Shown here piece by piece: positions 1-7,085 of a stretch of DNA of 11,020 bases. This DNA comes from an uncultured Clostridia bacterium. Its GTDB lineage: Bacteria; Bacillota; Clostridia; TANB77; CAG-508. The position numbers and the translations under genes are program-made. The stretch lies in NCBI GenBank assembly GCA_948517135.1, contig CAORJJ010000070.1, positions 1 to 11,020 of the forward strand. Reading direction: 5' to 3'. Under the pieces are notes generated by a model. The model saw only the letters and a program-made list of their open reading frames with translations. It had not been told where the DNA came from and searched no databases. The first letter of the stretch is position 1, and each line of letters starts with the position of its first letter.

Positions 1-2
1 TT

Positions 3-179
3 TTATTATTTAATGATTTAATAGAAGTTGAAAGAAAAAATATAAAAAGTAACTTAACTGAAAATTCAATTTTATTATCTAATGATGATGAATTGAAAAA
101 TGAAATCAGAAATGGTAATAATGAGTATTATTGTTTTTCCAATAGCATTGTTGAAGCTCTTATAGATTGGCGTGCATAA
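3..179 (+). CDS. 3' end of an unidentified CDS (partial, 58 codons visible)
   Basis: The frame is open from the left edge to a TAA at 177-179 and ends in the residues VEALIDWRA. The visible tail is soluble, charged and Asn/Glu-rich, with no transmembrane segment. It lies 18 bp before the aminotransferase gene on the same strand and uses the same AT-rich codons, so it is probably the preceding gene of the same operon. I do not recognise the family from this tail. An enzyme of sugar or carboxylate metabolism would fit the context, but that is only a guess from the neighbours. Confidence 0.7.
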   Translation, partial: LLFNDLIEVERKNIKSNLTENSILLSNDDELKNEIRNGNNEYYCFSNSIVEALIDWRA

Positions 180-183
180 ATTA

Positions 184-190
184 AGAAAGG
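184..190 (+). promoter_or_regulatory. Ribosome binding site of the aminotransferase gene
   Basis: AGAAAGG lies 7 bases before the ATG at 198 and supports that start. No promoter is visible in the 18-bp gap, so the gene is probably transcribed with the upstream one. Confidence 0.6.
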
Positions 191-197
191 TATTGAT

Positions 198-1265
198 ATG
201 GAAATTGGTAGTGAATTCTGGAAATTTAATGAAAATTTGGACTGTAATAATTTAGAATTTTGGAATATTGGAAAAGATACAAAATTTACATTGTCAGGTA
301 GAACATCTATATATTATGTACTTGAAAATATTTTAAAAAGTAAGCAAATTAGAAAAGCATATTTACCTTCATATAGTTGTTATTCAATGGCTGAACCATT
401 TTTAGATTTGGGAATTGAAGTAGAATATTATGATGTTTATTATAATGAAGATTTAAAATATGATATAGATTTTAGAGATGATATTGATATATTTTTAGCT
501 ATAAACTACTTTGGTTATTCTAATACTAATATGGATTTATATATAAAGAAATTTAAAGAGCAAGGAAAAATTGTAATTGAAGATATTACACATAGTATTT
601 TTTCAAGTAAAAGATATAACGAAAATTCTGATTATTTGATTGGAAGTTTAAGAAAATGGATGCCAATTGCAAGTGGTGGAATTGTAGTAAATATGAATTC
701 AAATTTTGAATTAGAGCTTAATTCAAAATCTAATGAAAAATTGATTGATATAAAAAAATCTGCTATGCAAAATAAAAAAGATTATATTGAAAATTCTAAT
801 AATATATTAAAAGATACATTTATGAATCAATATGCACAGAGCGGAAAAGTTCTTAATGAAGATTATAAAAATTACTCAATAGATGAAGAATCACTAAAAA
901 TAATTATGGGAATTGATATTGATAAAATTGTAAATTCAAGAGTAGAAAATGCTAAAATTATATATGAGAAATTAAAAAATAATATGAATATTAGATTTTT
1001 AATACAAGATTATAATGAAAAAGATGGTTTGTTATTTGTTCCTATAATGTTAGAACATAATTTAAGAGATAATTTAAGAAAGTATTTAATAGAAAAAAAA
1101 GTTTACTTACCAATACACTGGCCTTTGGAAGAAAAAATAAATAATATTTTTGAAAGAGAATTGTCTTTAATATGTGATCAAAGATATACCAAAAAACAAA
1201 TATCAGAATATATTGATTTAATTATTGAATACTTAAAAACAATCTCAATTGGTCAGGAGGAATAG
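198..1265 (+). CDS. DegT/DnrJ/EryC1-like PLP-dependent aminotransferase
   Basis: This is a probable fold-type I, PLP-dependent sugar aminotransferase-like protein of 355 aa, close to the usual 360-400 aa of the family. Visible motifs in order are a TLSGRTS loop (31-37) where the cofactor phosphate normally sits, VIEDITHSI (126-134) with Asp129 as the likely pyridine-nitrogen contact, and GSLRKWMPIASGG (149-161) with Lys153 as the likely Schiff-base lysine before a glycine-rich turn. A PIHWPL stretch near residue 313 resembles the substrate-side region of the family. In polysaccharide loci such enzymes usually make amino sugars on nucleotide-sugar carriers, and the adjacent FemAB-like gene could acylate such an amine. 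The sequence is divergent from textbook DegT members, so substrate, and even transamination versus another PLP reaction, is inference. Its stop codon directly abuts the next start. Confidence 0.72.
   Translation: MEIGSEFWKFNENLDCNNLEFWNIGKDTKFTLSGRTSIYYVLENILKSKQIRKAYLPSYSCYSMAEPFLDLGIEVEYYDVYYNEDLKYDIDFRDDIDIFLAINYFGYSNTNMDLYIKKFKEQGKIVIEDITHSIFSSKRYNENSDYLIGSLRKWMPIASGGIVVNMNSNFELELNSKSNEKLIDIKKSAMQNKKDYIENSNNILKDTFMNQYAQSGKVLNEDYKNYSIDEESLKIIMGIDIDKIVNSRVENAKIIYEKLKNNMNIRFLIQDYNEKDGLLFVPIMLEHNLRDNLRKYLIEKKVYLPIHWPLEEKINNIFERELSLICDQRYTKKQISEYIDLIIEYLKTISIGQEE
1255..1260 (+). promoter_or_regulatory. Ribosome binding site of the FemAB-like gene, inside the upstream CDS
   Basis: AGGAGG lies within the last codons of the aminotransferase gene, 5 bases before the ATG at 1266. 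The stop TAG (1263-1265) and this ATG touch, so the two genes are probably translationally coupled. Confidence 0.75.
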
Positions 1266-2240
1266 ATGGATTTATATTTTGATAAAAATTATGGGAAATT
1301 ATATGAGAAAATTGAGAATGGTAAGGCTCAAATTTTTGAGTATGAAGATGAGAATGGTAAAATTACAAATCAATTTTTGATAAGACAAATTCCAGATGAA
1401 ATAAATGGAAAAAAATACTTTGATATAGTTACACCATATGGATATGGAGGTCCTATTATAGAAAATTTAATTGGTGATAAGGAAATATTGCTTCAAAAAT
1501 ATGAAGATGAATTTTCAAAGTATTGTTTAAAAAATGATATAGTAAGTGAATTTGTTCGTTTTCATCCAGTATTAAAAAACTATGAAGATTTTGAAAAAAT
1601 GTATAATGCAAAATATATGAGAAAAACTTTAATTACTAAATTACAAGATGATCCAGTTCAAAATCAATTTGGAAAAACTTGCAGAAAAAATATAAGACAA
1701 GCTTTAAATAAAGGAGTAACTTATAGAGTTACAAAAAGTCCAGAAAATATTGATTCATTTAAAGAAATTTATTATTCTACAATGGATAGAAATAATGCAA
1801 CAGATTACTATTATTTTGATGATGAATATTTTAAAGATTTATTAAAATATTTTAAAGATAATATTATTTTTATAGAAGCTATTTTTGAAGATAAAATTAT
1901 TGCATCTGGTTTATATTTTGCTTATAAAGATATAATTCATATACATTTATCTGGAACACTAACAGAATATTTATACTTATCACCAGCTTATATATTAAGA
2001 TATGCAATTACTTTATGGGGAAAAGAAAACGGGTACAAGTTAATTCATCATGGTGGTGGAAGGTCAAATAGCGAAGAAGATACTTTATATTTATTTAAGA
2101 AAAACTTTGCTAAATTATATGATACAGATTTTTATATAGGTAGAAAAATTTGGAATACAGATATATATAATAAGTTGTGTAATCTAAAATGTGTTGATGT
2201 AAATGAAGAATTTTTCCCAGCATATAGAAAAAACTCTTAA
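1266..2240 (+). CDS. FemAB/GNAT-type acyl or aminoacyl transferase (peptidoglycan-bridge transferase-like)
   Basis: The 324-aa protein looks like a tandem-GNAT protein of the FemAB/BioF2-like (Acetyltransf_6) group. Supporting motifs are PYGYGGP (57-63), VRFHP (97-101), a basic RKNIRQALNKG segment (140-150) typical of the second GNAT half, an SG-LYFAY core strand near 214-220, HHGGGRS (261-267) and LFKKNF (276-281). There is no signal peptide or membrane segment, so it should act in the cytoplasm. Classical FemAB proteins add amino acids from aminoacyl-tRNA to lipid II. Relatives in polysaccharide loci are thought to acylate or aminoacylate an amino sugar. Its contact with the aminotransferase gene makes the amine made by that enzyme an attractive acceptor, but this is inference. 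A host peptidoglycan role is less likely in this context. Confidence 0.75.
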   Translation: MDLYFDKNYGKLYEKIENGKAQIFEYEDENGKITNQFLIRQIPDEINGKKYFDIVTPYGYGGPIIENLIGDKEILLQKYEDEFSKYCLKNDIVSEFVRFHPVLKNYEDFEKMYNAKYMRKTLITKLQDDPVQNQFGKTCRKNIRQALNKGVTYRVTKSPENIDSFKEIYYSTMDRNNATDYYYFDDEYFKDLLKYFKDNIIFIEAIFEDKIIASGLYFAYKDIIHIHLSGTLTEYLYLSPAYILRYAITLWGKENGYKLIHHGGGRSNSEEDTLYLFKKNFAKLYDTDFYIGRKIWNTDIYNKLCNLKCVDVNEEFFPAYRKNS

Positions 2241-2244
2241 ATTA

Positions 2245-2253
2245 AGAGAGGAG
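2245..2253 (+). promoter_or_regulatory. Ribosome binding site of the GT4 gene
   Basis: AGAGAGGAG lies 8 bases before the ATG at 2262, in a 21-bp gap. It supports that start and continued co-transcription. Confidence 0.7.
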
Positions 2254-2261
2254 AAGATATT

Positions 2262-3452
2262 ATGAAGAAAATACTTGTAATTGCTAACTTTACTAAACTG
2301 CCTAATGAAAATGGAAATAGTAGATTTACTTATATTTTGGATTTATTAGATAAAGAAAAATGTGATGTAGAATTAATTACATCAAGTTTTTCTCATGGAC
2401 AAAAAAAGCAAAGAGAGAAAGTAGGTTATAATGTAGATTATAAAATTACTTTAATAGATGAACCAGGTTATAGGAAAAATGTATCTTTAAAGAGATTTTA
2501 TTCACATTATGTATTTGCACAAAATGTAAAAAAATATTTAGAACAGATTGAAAAACCAGATGTAATTTATTGTGCAATTCCTTCATTAGATGTAGCAAAA
2601 GTTGTAGCTAAGTTTGCTGAAAAAAATAATATTGAATTTATAATAGATGTTCAAGATTTATGGCCAGAGGCTTTTAAAATGGTATTTTCTATTCCAGTAA
2701 TTAGTGATATGATTTTTTATCCAATGAAAAAATCAGCAGATTATATTTATTCAAAAGCAGATTACATATTTGCAGTTTCAAATACTTATGCAGATAGAGC
2801 AGGAAAATCTAATAAAAAATGTAAACAAAAAAATAGTGTATTTTTAGGAACTGATTTAGAAAAGTTTGATAAAGCAAAAGAAGAATTTCAAATTATATCT
2901 TTTGATGATGTTGTAAGAGTTGCCTATATAGGAACTTTGGGGCATAGTTATGATATAAAATGTGTAATAGATAGTATAAAAATTTTATATGATAAAGGTT
3001 TAACCAATATATTATTTGTTGTAATGGGAGATGGACCACTTCAAGAAGTATTTGAAAGTTATGGAAAAGAGAAAGATGTTAATTGCGAATTTACTGGAAG
3101 ACTTGGATATGATGAAATGATTGGTAGATTATGTTCTTGTGATATTGCAGTAAACTCAATAATGCCTGGATCAGCTGGAAGTATAATAAATAAAGTTGGA
3201 GATTATGCAGCAGCAGGACTTCCAGTTGTAAATAATCAAGAATGTATTGAGTATAGAAAATTAGTAGAAGATTATCAAATTGGATATAATGTTGAAGCAA
3301 GTAATCCAGAAGAGCTTGCAGAAAAAATTGAAATGTTATATAAAGATAAAGCATTAAGAGAAAGATTAGGAAAGAATAATAGAAGATTAGCAGAAGAAAA
3401 ATTTGATAGAAAAAATACATATAAAATTATTAAAAATATATTAGAAAAATAA
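2262..3452 (+). CDS. Glycosyltransferase family 4 (GT-B fold)
   Basis: The 396-aa length is normal for GT4. The N-terminal Rossmann-like domain starts with MKKILVIANF and contains IIDVQDLWPEAF (127-138), the DLWPE signature of the WbuB-like branch. The C-terminal donor-binding domain has AYIGTLGHSYDI (221-232), VVMGDGPL (253-260) and INKVGDYAAAGLPVV (309-323). GT4 enzymes are retaining transferases that use nucleotide sugars at the cytoplasmic membrane face, here probably extending an undecaprenyl-linked repeat unit. The usual EX7E motif is altered: Asp314 replaces the second Glu and Gly306 stands where the first would be. WbuB-like enzymes often vary at the first position. There is no transmembrane helix. 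The sugar transferred cannot be read from the sequence. It is followed after 8 bp by the flippase gene. Confidence 0.88.
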   Translation: MKKILVIANFTKLPNENGNSRFTYILDLLDKEKCDVELITSSFSHGQKKQREKVGYNVDYKITLIDEPGYRKNVSLKRFYSHYVFAQNVKKYLEQIEKPDVIYCAIPSLDVAKVVAKFAEKNNIEFIIDVQDLWPEAFKMVFSIPVISDMIFYPMKKSADYIYSKADYIFAVSNTYADRAGKSNKKCKQKNSVFLGTDLEKFDKAKEEFQIISFDDVVRVAYIGTLGHSYDIKCVIDSIKILYDKGLTNILFVVMGDGPLQEVFESYGKEKDVNCEFTGRLGYDEMIGRLCSCDIAVNSIMPGSAGSIINKVGDYAAAGLPVVNNQECIEYRKLVEDYQIGYNVEASNPEELAEKIEMLYKDKALRERLGKNNRRLAEEKFDRKNTYKIIKNILEK

Positions 3453-3460
3453 AAGGATAA

Positions 3461-3955
3461 ATGATGATAAAATTTTTAAAAAAATATAAAAATTTCCTTT
3501 CAGATATGATTTTAAATATGATTGGATTTGGAATTTATATAGTTGCACAACAAATTGTATTATTACCAATACTTGCCAAAACAGTTGATGATAAAATATA
3601 TTCAAGTTTGGTTTTGTATATTTCTATTTTAAATGTTATTTGTAATGTTACTGGTGGAGAATTAGGAAATGTAAGATTAGTTCGAGATAGTGATTATAAA
3701 GATAAAGGAGTTATAGGTGATTTTACAAGAATTTTAATCACACTTTCACCAATTATAGCAATAATAACTTTTCCAATATTAATATATTTAAAATATTCTA
3801 TATTAGGAAGTGTATTTTTAGTATTAACTATATTAATGGCAAATGTTAGATTATATGCTACATGTTTTTACAGATTAGAAAAAAAGTATAATAATGTTAT
3901 TATTCAAAACTTATTTTATTTAGTTCGGTGTTGTTATAAGTTTAATTTTATTTAA
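3461..3955 (+). pseudogene. Wzx-type oligosaccharide flippase, N-terminal part of a frameshifted gene
   Basis: The 164-aa frame encodes the first part of a polysaccharide flippase of the MATE/MOP superfamily. It has a basic start (IKFLKKYKN) and hydrophobic helices near residues 13-38, 47-63, 91-110 and 113-130, followed by the typical short motif CFYRLEKKYNN (135-145). The frame stays sensible to NLFYL (150-154), then turns into the implausible RCCYKFNF and stops at 3953-3955. The next frame is open from 3924 and gives FGVVISLILFKYI, which is exactly the membrane helix expected there. One surplus base (or two missing) between about 3921 and 3930 therefore separates this part from the rest. 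Removing one base would give a 412-aa protein, normal for Wzx. The start may instead be the second ATG at 3464, which sits better behind AAGGA (3453-3457). If this is real, undecaprenyl-linked units could not be flipped by this protein. Confidence 0.8.
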
Positions 3956-3980
3956 GTATATTTCTAATATATACTTAATA

Positions 3981-4700
3981 ATGTTTATACCTGAGTTTAT
4001 TTCGATAGTTTATGCATTAGTAAACTCTGATATTTTAAAAATGAAACTAAATAAAACAATAGAAATGTTTAATACTATAAAAAAATTTTTACAATTAGGA
4101 TTTGTTTCTCTTTTAACAAATTTAATGAATTATTTTGATAAATTTTTAATTTATCCCATGTTTGGTGCAGGGCTTGTTTCTGTTTATTATGCAGTAAACT
4201 CAATGTCAAAAATTGCAAGTTTAATAACAAATCCAATGTCAAGTGTTATATTATCATGGGTATCAAATGCTAGAAATAAAGATAGTAAAAAGAAAATTAT
4301 AAAATTAACATTGATTTCAAATATACCAATATTAATTATTGTAACAATAATTACAATACCATTAACATATATTGCACTTAAGATTTTGTATAGTCAATAT
4401 ATGGAAGAGGCTTTATACTTAATACTTCCTATTGCAATAACAACAGCTTTTGGAACTGCAACAACTCTTATAAAATCTGTATTGTTAAAATATAGTAATA
4501 CAAATAAATTAGTTATTACATACATAATTTATTTTGCTATTTTTGCTGTTTTAGGATATGGTTTAAGTAAATCAAATGGATTAATAGGATTTACAATTGC
4601 AAATTTAATTTGTAAAATTATTTTATGGTTATTGTTTATTATTTTATTACTAATGTCAAAAGAATACAAAGAGGATGTGGGAGAAAAAAATGGAGTATAG
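3981..4700 (+). pseudogene. Wzx-type oligosaccharide flippase, C-terminal part of a frameshifted gene
   Basis: This frame carries the rest of the flippase. It contains FVSLLTNLMNYFDKFLIYPM (41-60 from the ATG at 3981), a variant of the family's hallmark stretch in which a helix ends at an Asn/Asp next to the membrane. It is followed by VSVYYAVNSMSKI and further hydrophobic helices near 110-135, 143-168, 176-194 and 200-225. The ATG at 3981 is only the first Met of the frame. No ribosome binding site precedes it, the frame is open back to 3924, and the upstream codons encode a proper membrane helix. I therefore read it as the continuation of the 3461 gene, not an independent gene. It overlaps the polymerase gene start by 11 bp, a sign of normal operon design before the break. 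Confidence 0.8.
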
Positions 4701-6036
4701 ATATGAAGACAAACAAAGGAAGAGTATATTTAGCAAAATCTTGAATAAAAACGCATTACCAATAATTTTATTTATAATAGTATTTTTAAATTTTTTTACA
4801 TTAATTAGACTAAATTATAATATAAAAACGTCAAAAGCTGCAGGAACAGATATTCTAGTTCCTGCATTTGGGACAGGTTTTATAATTTTATTTTTCTTTT
4901 ATATAAAAAAAATTAAAATTTCAAAACCAATGATTATACAATTTGCATTATTAATTTTAGTTACTGCAGTGTGGTGTATAGTGCAGATTATAAATATTAA
5001 AAATGGAAATTATTATCTTTTTGATATATTAAATATACCTTGTAAATTTGTTAATATATTGTTCTTATTTATATTATTAATAAATATGGATTTAGATAAA
5101 AAGTATATTTATAATTTTATGAAATGCTTAATCTTAATGGGAATAGTTGCATGTGTGTGTAATTTTATTCTTTATTATCAAGATATATTATCAATACTAA
5201 AAATTATTAAAATTGATACAAAAATTTATATACCAAAAAGTTTTTTTGCACAAAAAAATCAATTTGCTTACTTTTTATTTGCCTGTATAATATCATGTGT
5301 TATATTATTAGTTAGAAATAAAAAAATGATATTTAAGGTATTATATTGTGCATGTATATTATTATTTTTATTTAACATGATATTTACTCAATCAAGAACT
5401 GGTTTACTTATTACAGCACTTTTTTTGGGATTATATTTATTATTTAATGATAGAATGAAAATATCAAAAAAAATAGTTTTAATAGTTACATTAGGAATTT
5501 TAGGTGTAATTGGAATATTTGCTCTTTATAAATATAATCCAGAATTGTTAATGAATAAATTGATAAGAGCTGATAGTGTAAAAACTTTAACTGGAAGAAC
5601 AAAAATATGGAATGTTGCATTAGATGTAGCAAATGAAAATATAGAAACGGTATTATTTGGAGCTGGAAGATTTAAAGGTGTAGAGGCTATACAAAAAGCT
5701 AATATGAATGTTACTCAATTCCATAATACATATATTGAATTTTTCGTATCAGGTGGAATTATGGAAGTTTTATATTTCTTATCAATATATATTTTTGTAT
5801 TAGTAAAATTATTAAAATCAAAAAAAATAGATAAAAAATATAAAATAATATATATATGCATGTATGTATCATATTTTATATATATGTTTTCTGAATCTTT
5901 AGGGAGATTTTCAATAGGCGGTTCAGATTGTTTAGGAATAGTTTTCTTTGTAACAATACCTTTATTACATGCAAATGTTATTCCTGAGTTTCCAAAATTA
6001 AAAGAAAATAACAAAGGAGAAAATAAAGAAGTATGA
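4690..6036 (+). CDS. O-antigen/capsule polymerase or ligase-like protein (Wzy_C-type)
   Basis: The 448-aa polytopic membrane protein has about ten or more hydrophobic helices. Family signs are FFAQKNQFAYF (185-195), TQSRTGLL (233-240), a large loop with LTGRTKIW (300-307) and FGAGRF (323-328), then FHNTYIEFFVSGGI (344-357), where the HN-x-Y-x-E-x-x-x-x-GG pattern is characteristic of O-antigen ligase/Wzy proteins. Such proteins join lipid-linked repeat units on the outer face of the membrane. Polymerase fits better than ligase in a locus with a flippase. I prefer the ATG at 4690 because GTGGGAG (4677-4683) lies 6 bases before it. The ATG at 4675 has its only GAGG directly touching it. The gene overlaps the flippase end by 11 bp, and its TGA overlaps the next ATG (ATGA at 6033-6036), so translation is probably coupled on both sides. 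The frame is intact. Confidence 0.82.
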   Translation: MEYRYEDKQRKSIFSKILNKNALPIILFIIVFLNFFTLIRLNYNIKTSKAAGTDILVPAFGTGFIILFFFYIKKIKISKPMIIQFALLILVTAVWCIVQIINIKNGNYYLFDILNIPCKFVNILFLFILLINMDLDKKYIYNFMKCLILMGIVACVCNFILYYQDILSILKIIKIDTKIYIPKSFFAQKNQFAYFLFACIISCVILLVRNKKMIFKVLYCACILLFLFNMIFTQSRTGLLITALFLGLYLLFNDRMKISKKIVLIVTLGILGVIGIFALYKYNPELLMNKLIRADSVKTLTGRTKIWNVALDVANENIETVLFGAGRFKGVEAIQKANMNVTQFHNTYIEFFVSGGIMEVLYFLSIYIFVLVKLLKSKKIDKKYKIIYICMYVSYFIYMFSESLGRFSIGGSDCLGIVFFVTIPLLHANVIPEFPKLKENNKGENKEV

Positions 6037-7073
6037 TTATAAAATTTTTAATTGCAATATTGTGTTTAATAATACTTCCAGAATTATTAGGATTATTAAT
6101 ATTAAAGTTTTGGGACAAGCAAAAAAATAATATTTTATTAGGTTTAATACTTGGATATATAATTGAATTTTCAATTGCTCAGCTAATTACAGTTCCTATG
6201 ATATTTTTGGAAATGTCATACCAAACATTATTAATATTATATACTGCTATATTAGTAGGGTTATCAGTATTATCTATAATATTAAATGCAAAAAGATTTA
6301 AAGATATGTTTTGGGATATAATTGATATATTATTAGGATTGCCTAAAATATTAACAGCAATTTGCTTGATTTTAATAGTTTTTCAAATGTATATGTATGT
6401 TGGAACAAATACACATATAGATGATGATGATGCATTTTATGTTGGAACTGCTACTACAACTATTGAAACAAATACTTTATATAAGTATTCAGCGACAACA
6501 GGTGGACTAGAAGGTGAACACAATATTCCTAGGTATAGATTAGGACCATTTCCAATATATTATGCAATTGTATCTTCTTGGATTAATATACATCCAGCAA
6601 TTGTAGCTCATGTTATTTTACCAATTATTTTTATAATACTTGTTTATTCAATATATGCATTATTAGGACATGAATTATTTAATAAAGATTTAAAAAATTC
6701 TATTATATTTGTATTGCTATTTTGTTTTTTGAATTTATTTGGAAATTATTCAATAAGAACAACTTTTACATTCCTGTTATTCCGCATATGGCAAGGAAAA
6801 GCTGTCTTGTGTAATATAATTATTCCTTTAATATTCTATATGTTTTTAAGTGAAGAAAAAAAGCAAGATGAACTAATAACCAAAATTACATTATTTCTTA
6901 TAGTTTTAGCAGGAGTGTTCACAACAACTATGGGAGTTGTATTTCCTTCAATTATTATAGGAGTGCTAGGATTATTATATGTTTTTTATAATAAAAGTAT
7001 AAAAAACATATTTGGACATTTCTTATGTTGTTTACCTGCAATATGTTATGGAATATTATATTTTATTTTATAA
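6033..7073 (+). CDS. DUF6077-like polytopic membrane protein (GT-C-like), N-terminal part of an interrupted gene
   Basis: The 346-aa frame begins with alternating hydrophobic helices (about 4-26, 32-56, 63-84, 104-122). Then comes an outer loop with THIDDDDAFYVGTATTTIE (127-145) and IPRYRLGPFPIYYAIV (165-180), followed by more helices (190-212, 223-238, 259-270, 281-318, 330-346) and an RIWQGKA motif (251-257). An acidic cluster in the first large outer loop is the usual mark of GT-C transferases that use polyprenyl-phosphate sugars. I recognise the pattern as DUF6077-like, whose biochemical role is not established. The frame ends at TAA 7071-7073, but the same frame continues after it through GEEV into the next frame, whose content completes the family. 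Reading through would give 601 aa. I therefore think this is half of one gene cut by a nonsense codon, although a true two-gene arrangement cannot be excluded. Confidence 0.68.
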   Translation: MIIKFLIAILCLIILPELLGLLILKFWDKQKNNILLGLILGYIIEFSIAQLITVPMIFLEMSYQTLLILYTAILVGLSVLSIILNAKRFKDMFWDIIDILLGLPKILTAICLILIVFQMYMYVGTNTHIDDDDAFYVGTATTTIETNTLYKYSATTGGLEGEHNIPRYRLGPFPIYYAIVSSWINIHPAIVAHVILPIIFIILVYSIYALLGHELFNKDLKNSIIFVLLFCFLNLFGNYSIRTTFTFLLFRIWQGKAVLCNIIIPLIFYMFLSEEKKQDELITKITLFLIVLAGVFTTTMGVVFPSIIIGVLGLLYVFYNKSIKNIFGHFLCCLPAICYGILYFIL

Positions 7074-7083
7074 GGAGAAGAGG
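7074..7083 (+). promoter_or_regulatory. Purine-rich stretch acting as a possible ribosome binding site after the in-frame stop
   Basis: GGAGAAGAGG follows the TAA directly and ends 2 bases before the ATG at 7086. The GGAG part sits at a good distance (8 bases). In the readthrough frame the same bases encode GEE. It may therefore allow re-initiation, so that the second half is still made as a separate polypeptide. Confidence 0.5.
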
Positions 7084-7085
7084 TT

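Noticed and set aside
3091..3420. Long open frame on the minus strand opposite the GT4 gene
   Set aside because: It lies entirely antisense to a clear GT4 domain, its Leu/Tyr/Phe-rich composition is what reverse-complemented AT-rich codons give, and no ribosome binding site or promoter is seen.
3921..3960. Programmed -1 ribosomal frameshift in the flippase
   Set aside because: The change needed is +1 (or -2), there is no XXXYYYZ slippery heptamer at the junction, and flippases are not known to need recoding.
4675..4689. Earlier ATG at 4675 for the polymerase gene
   Set aside because: Its only Shine-Dalgarno-like bases (GAGG) touch the ATG with no spacing, while the ATG at 4690 has GTGGGAG 6 bases upstream.
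5715..6014. Minus-strand open frame opposite the polymerase gene
   Set aside because: It is antisense to the conserved FHNTYIEFF motif and following helices, has low-complexity composition and no start signals.
7071..7073. Reassigned or recoded TAA codon
   Set aside because: TAA ends several other genes here (partial first gene, FemAB-like, GT4, galE, acyltransferase), so it is a normal stop in this organism. Context-specific readthrough remains possible but is not shown.
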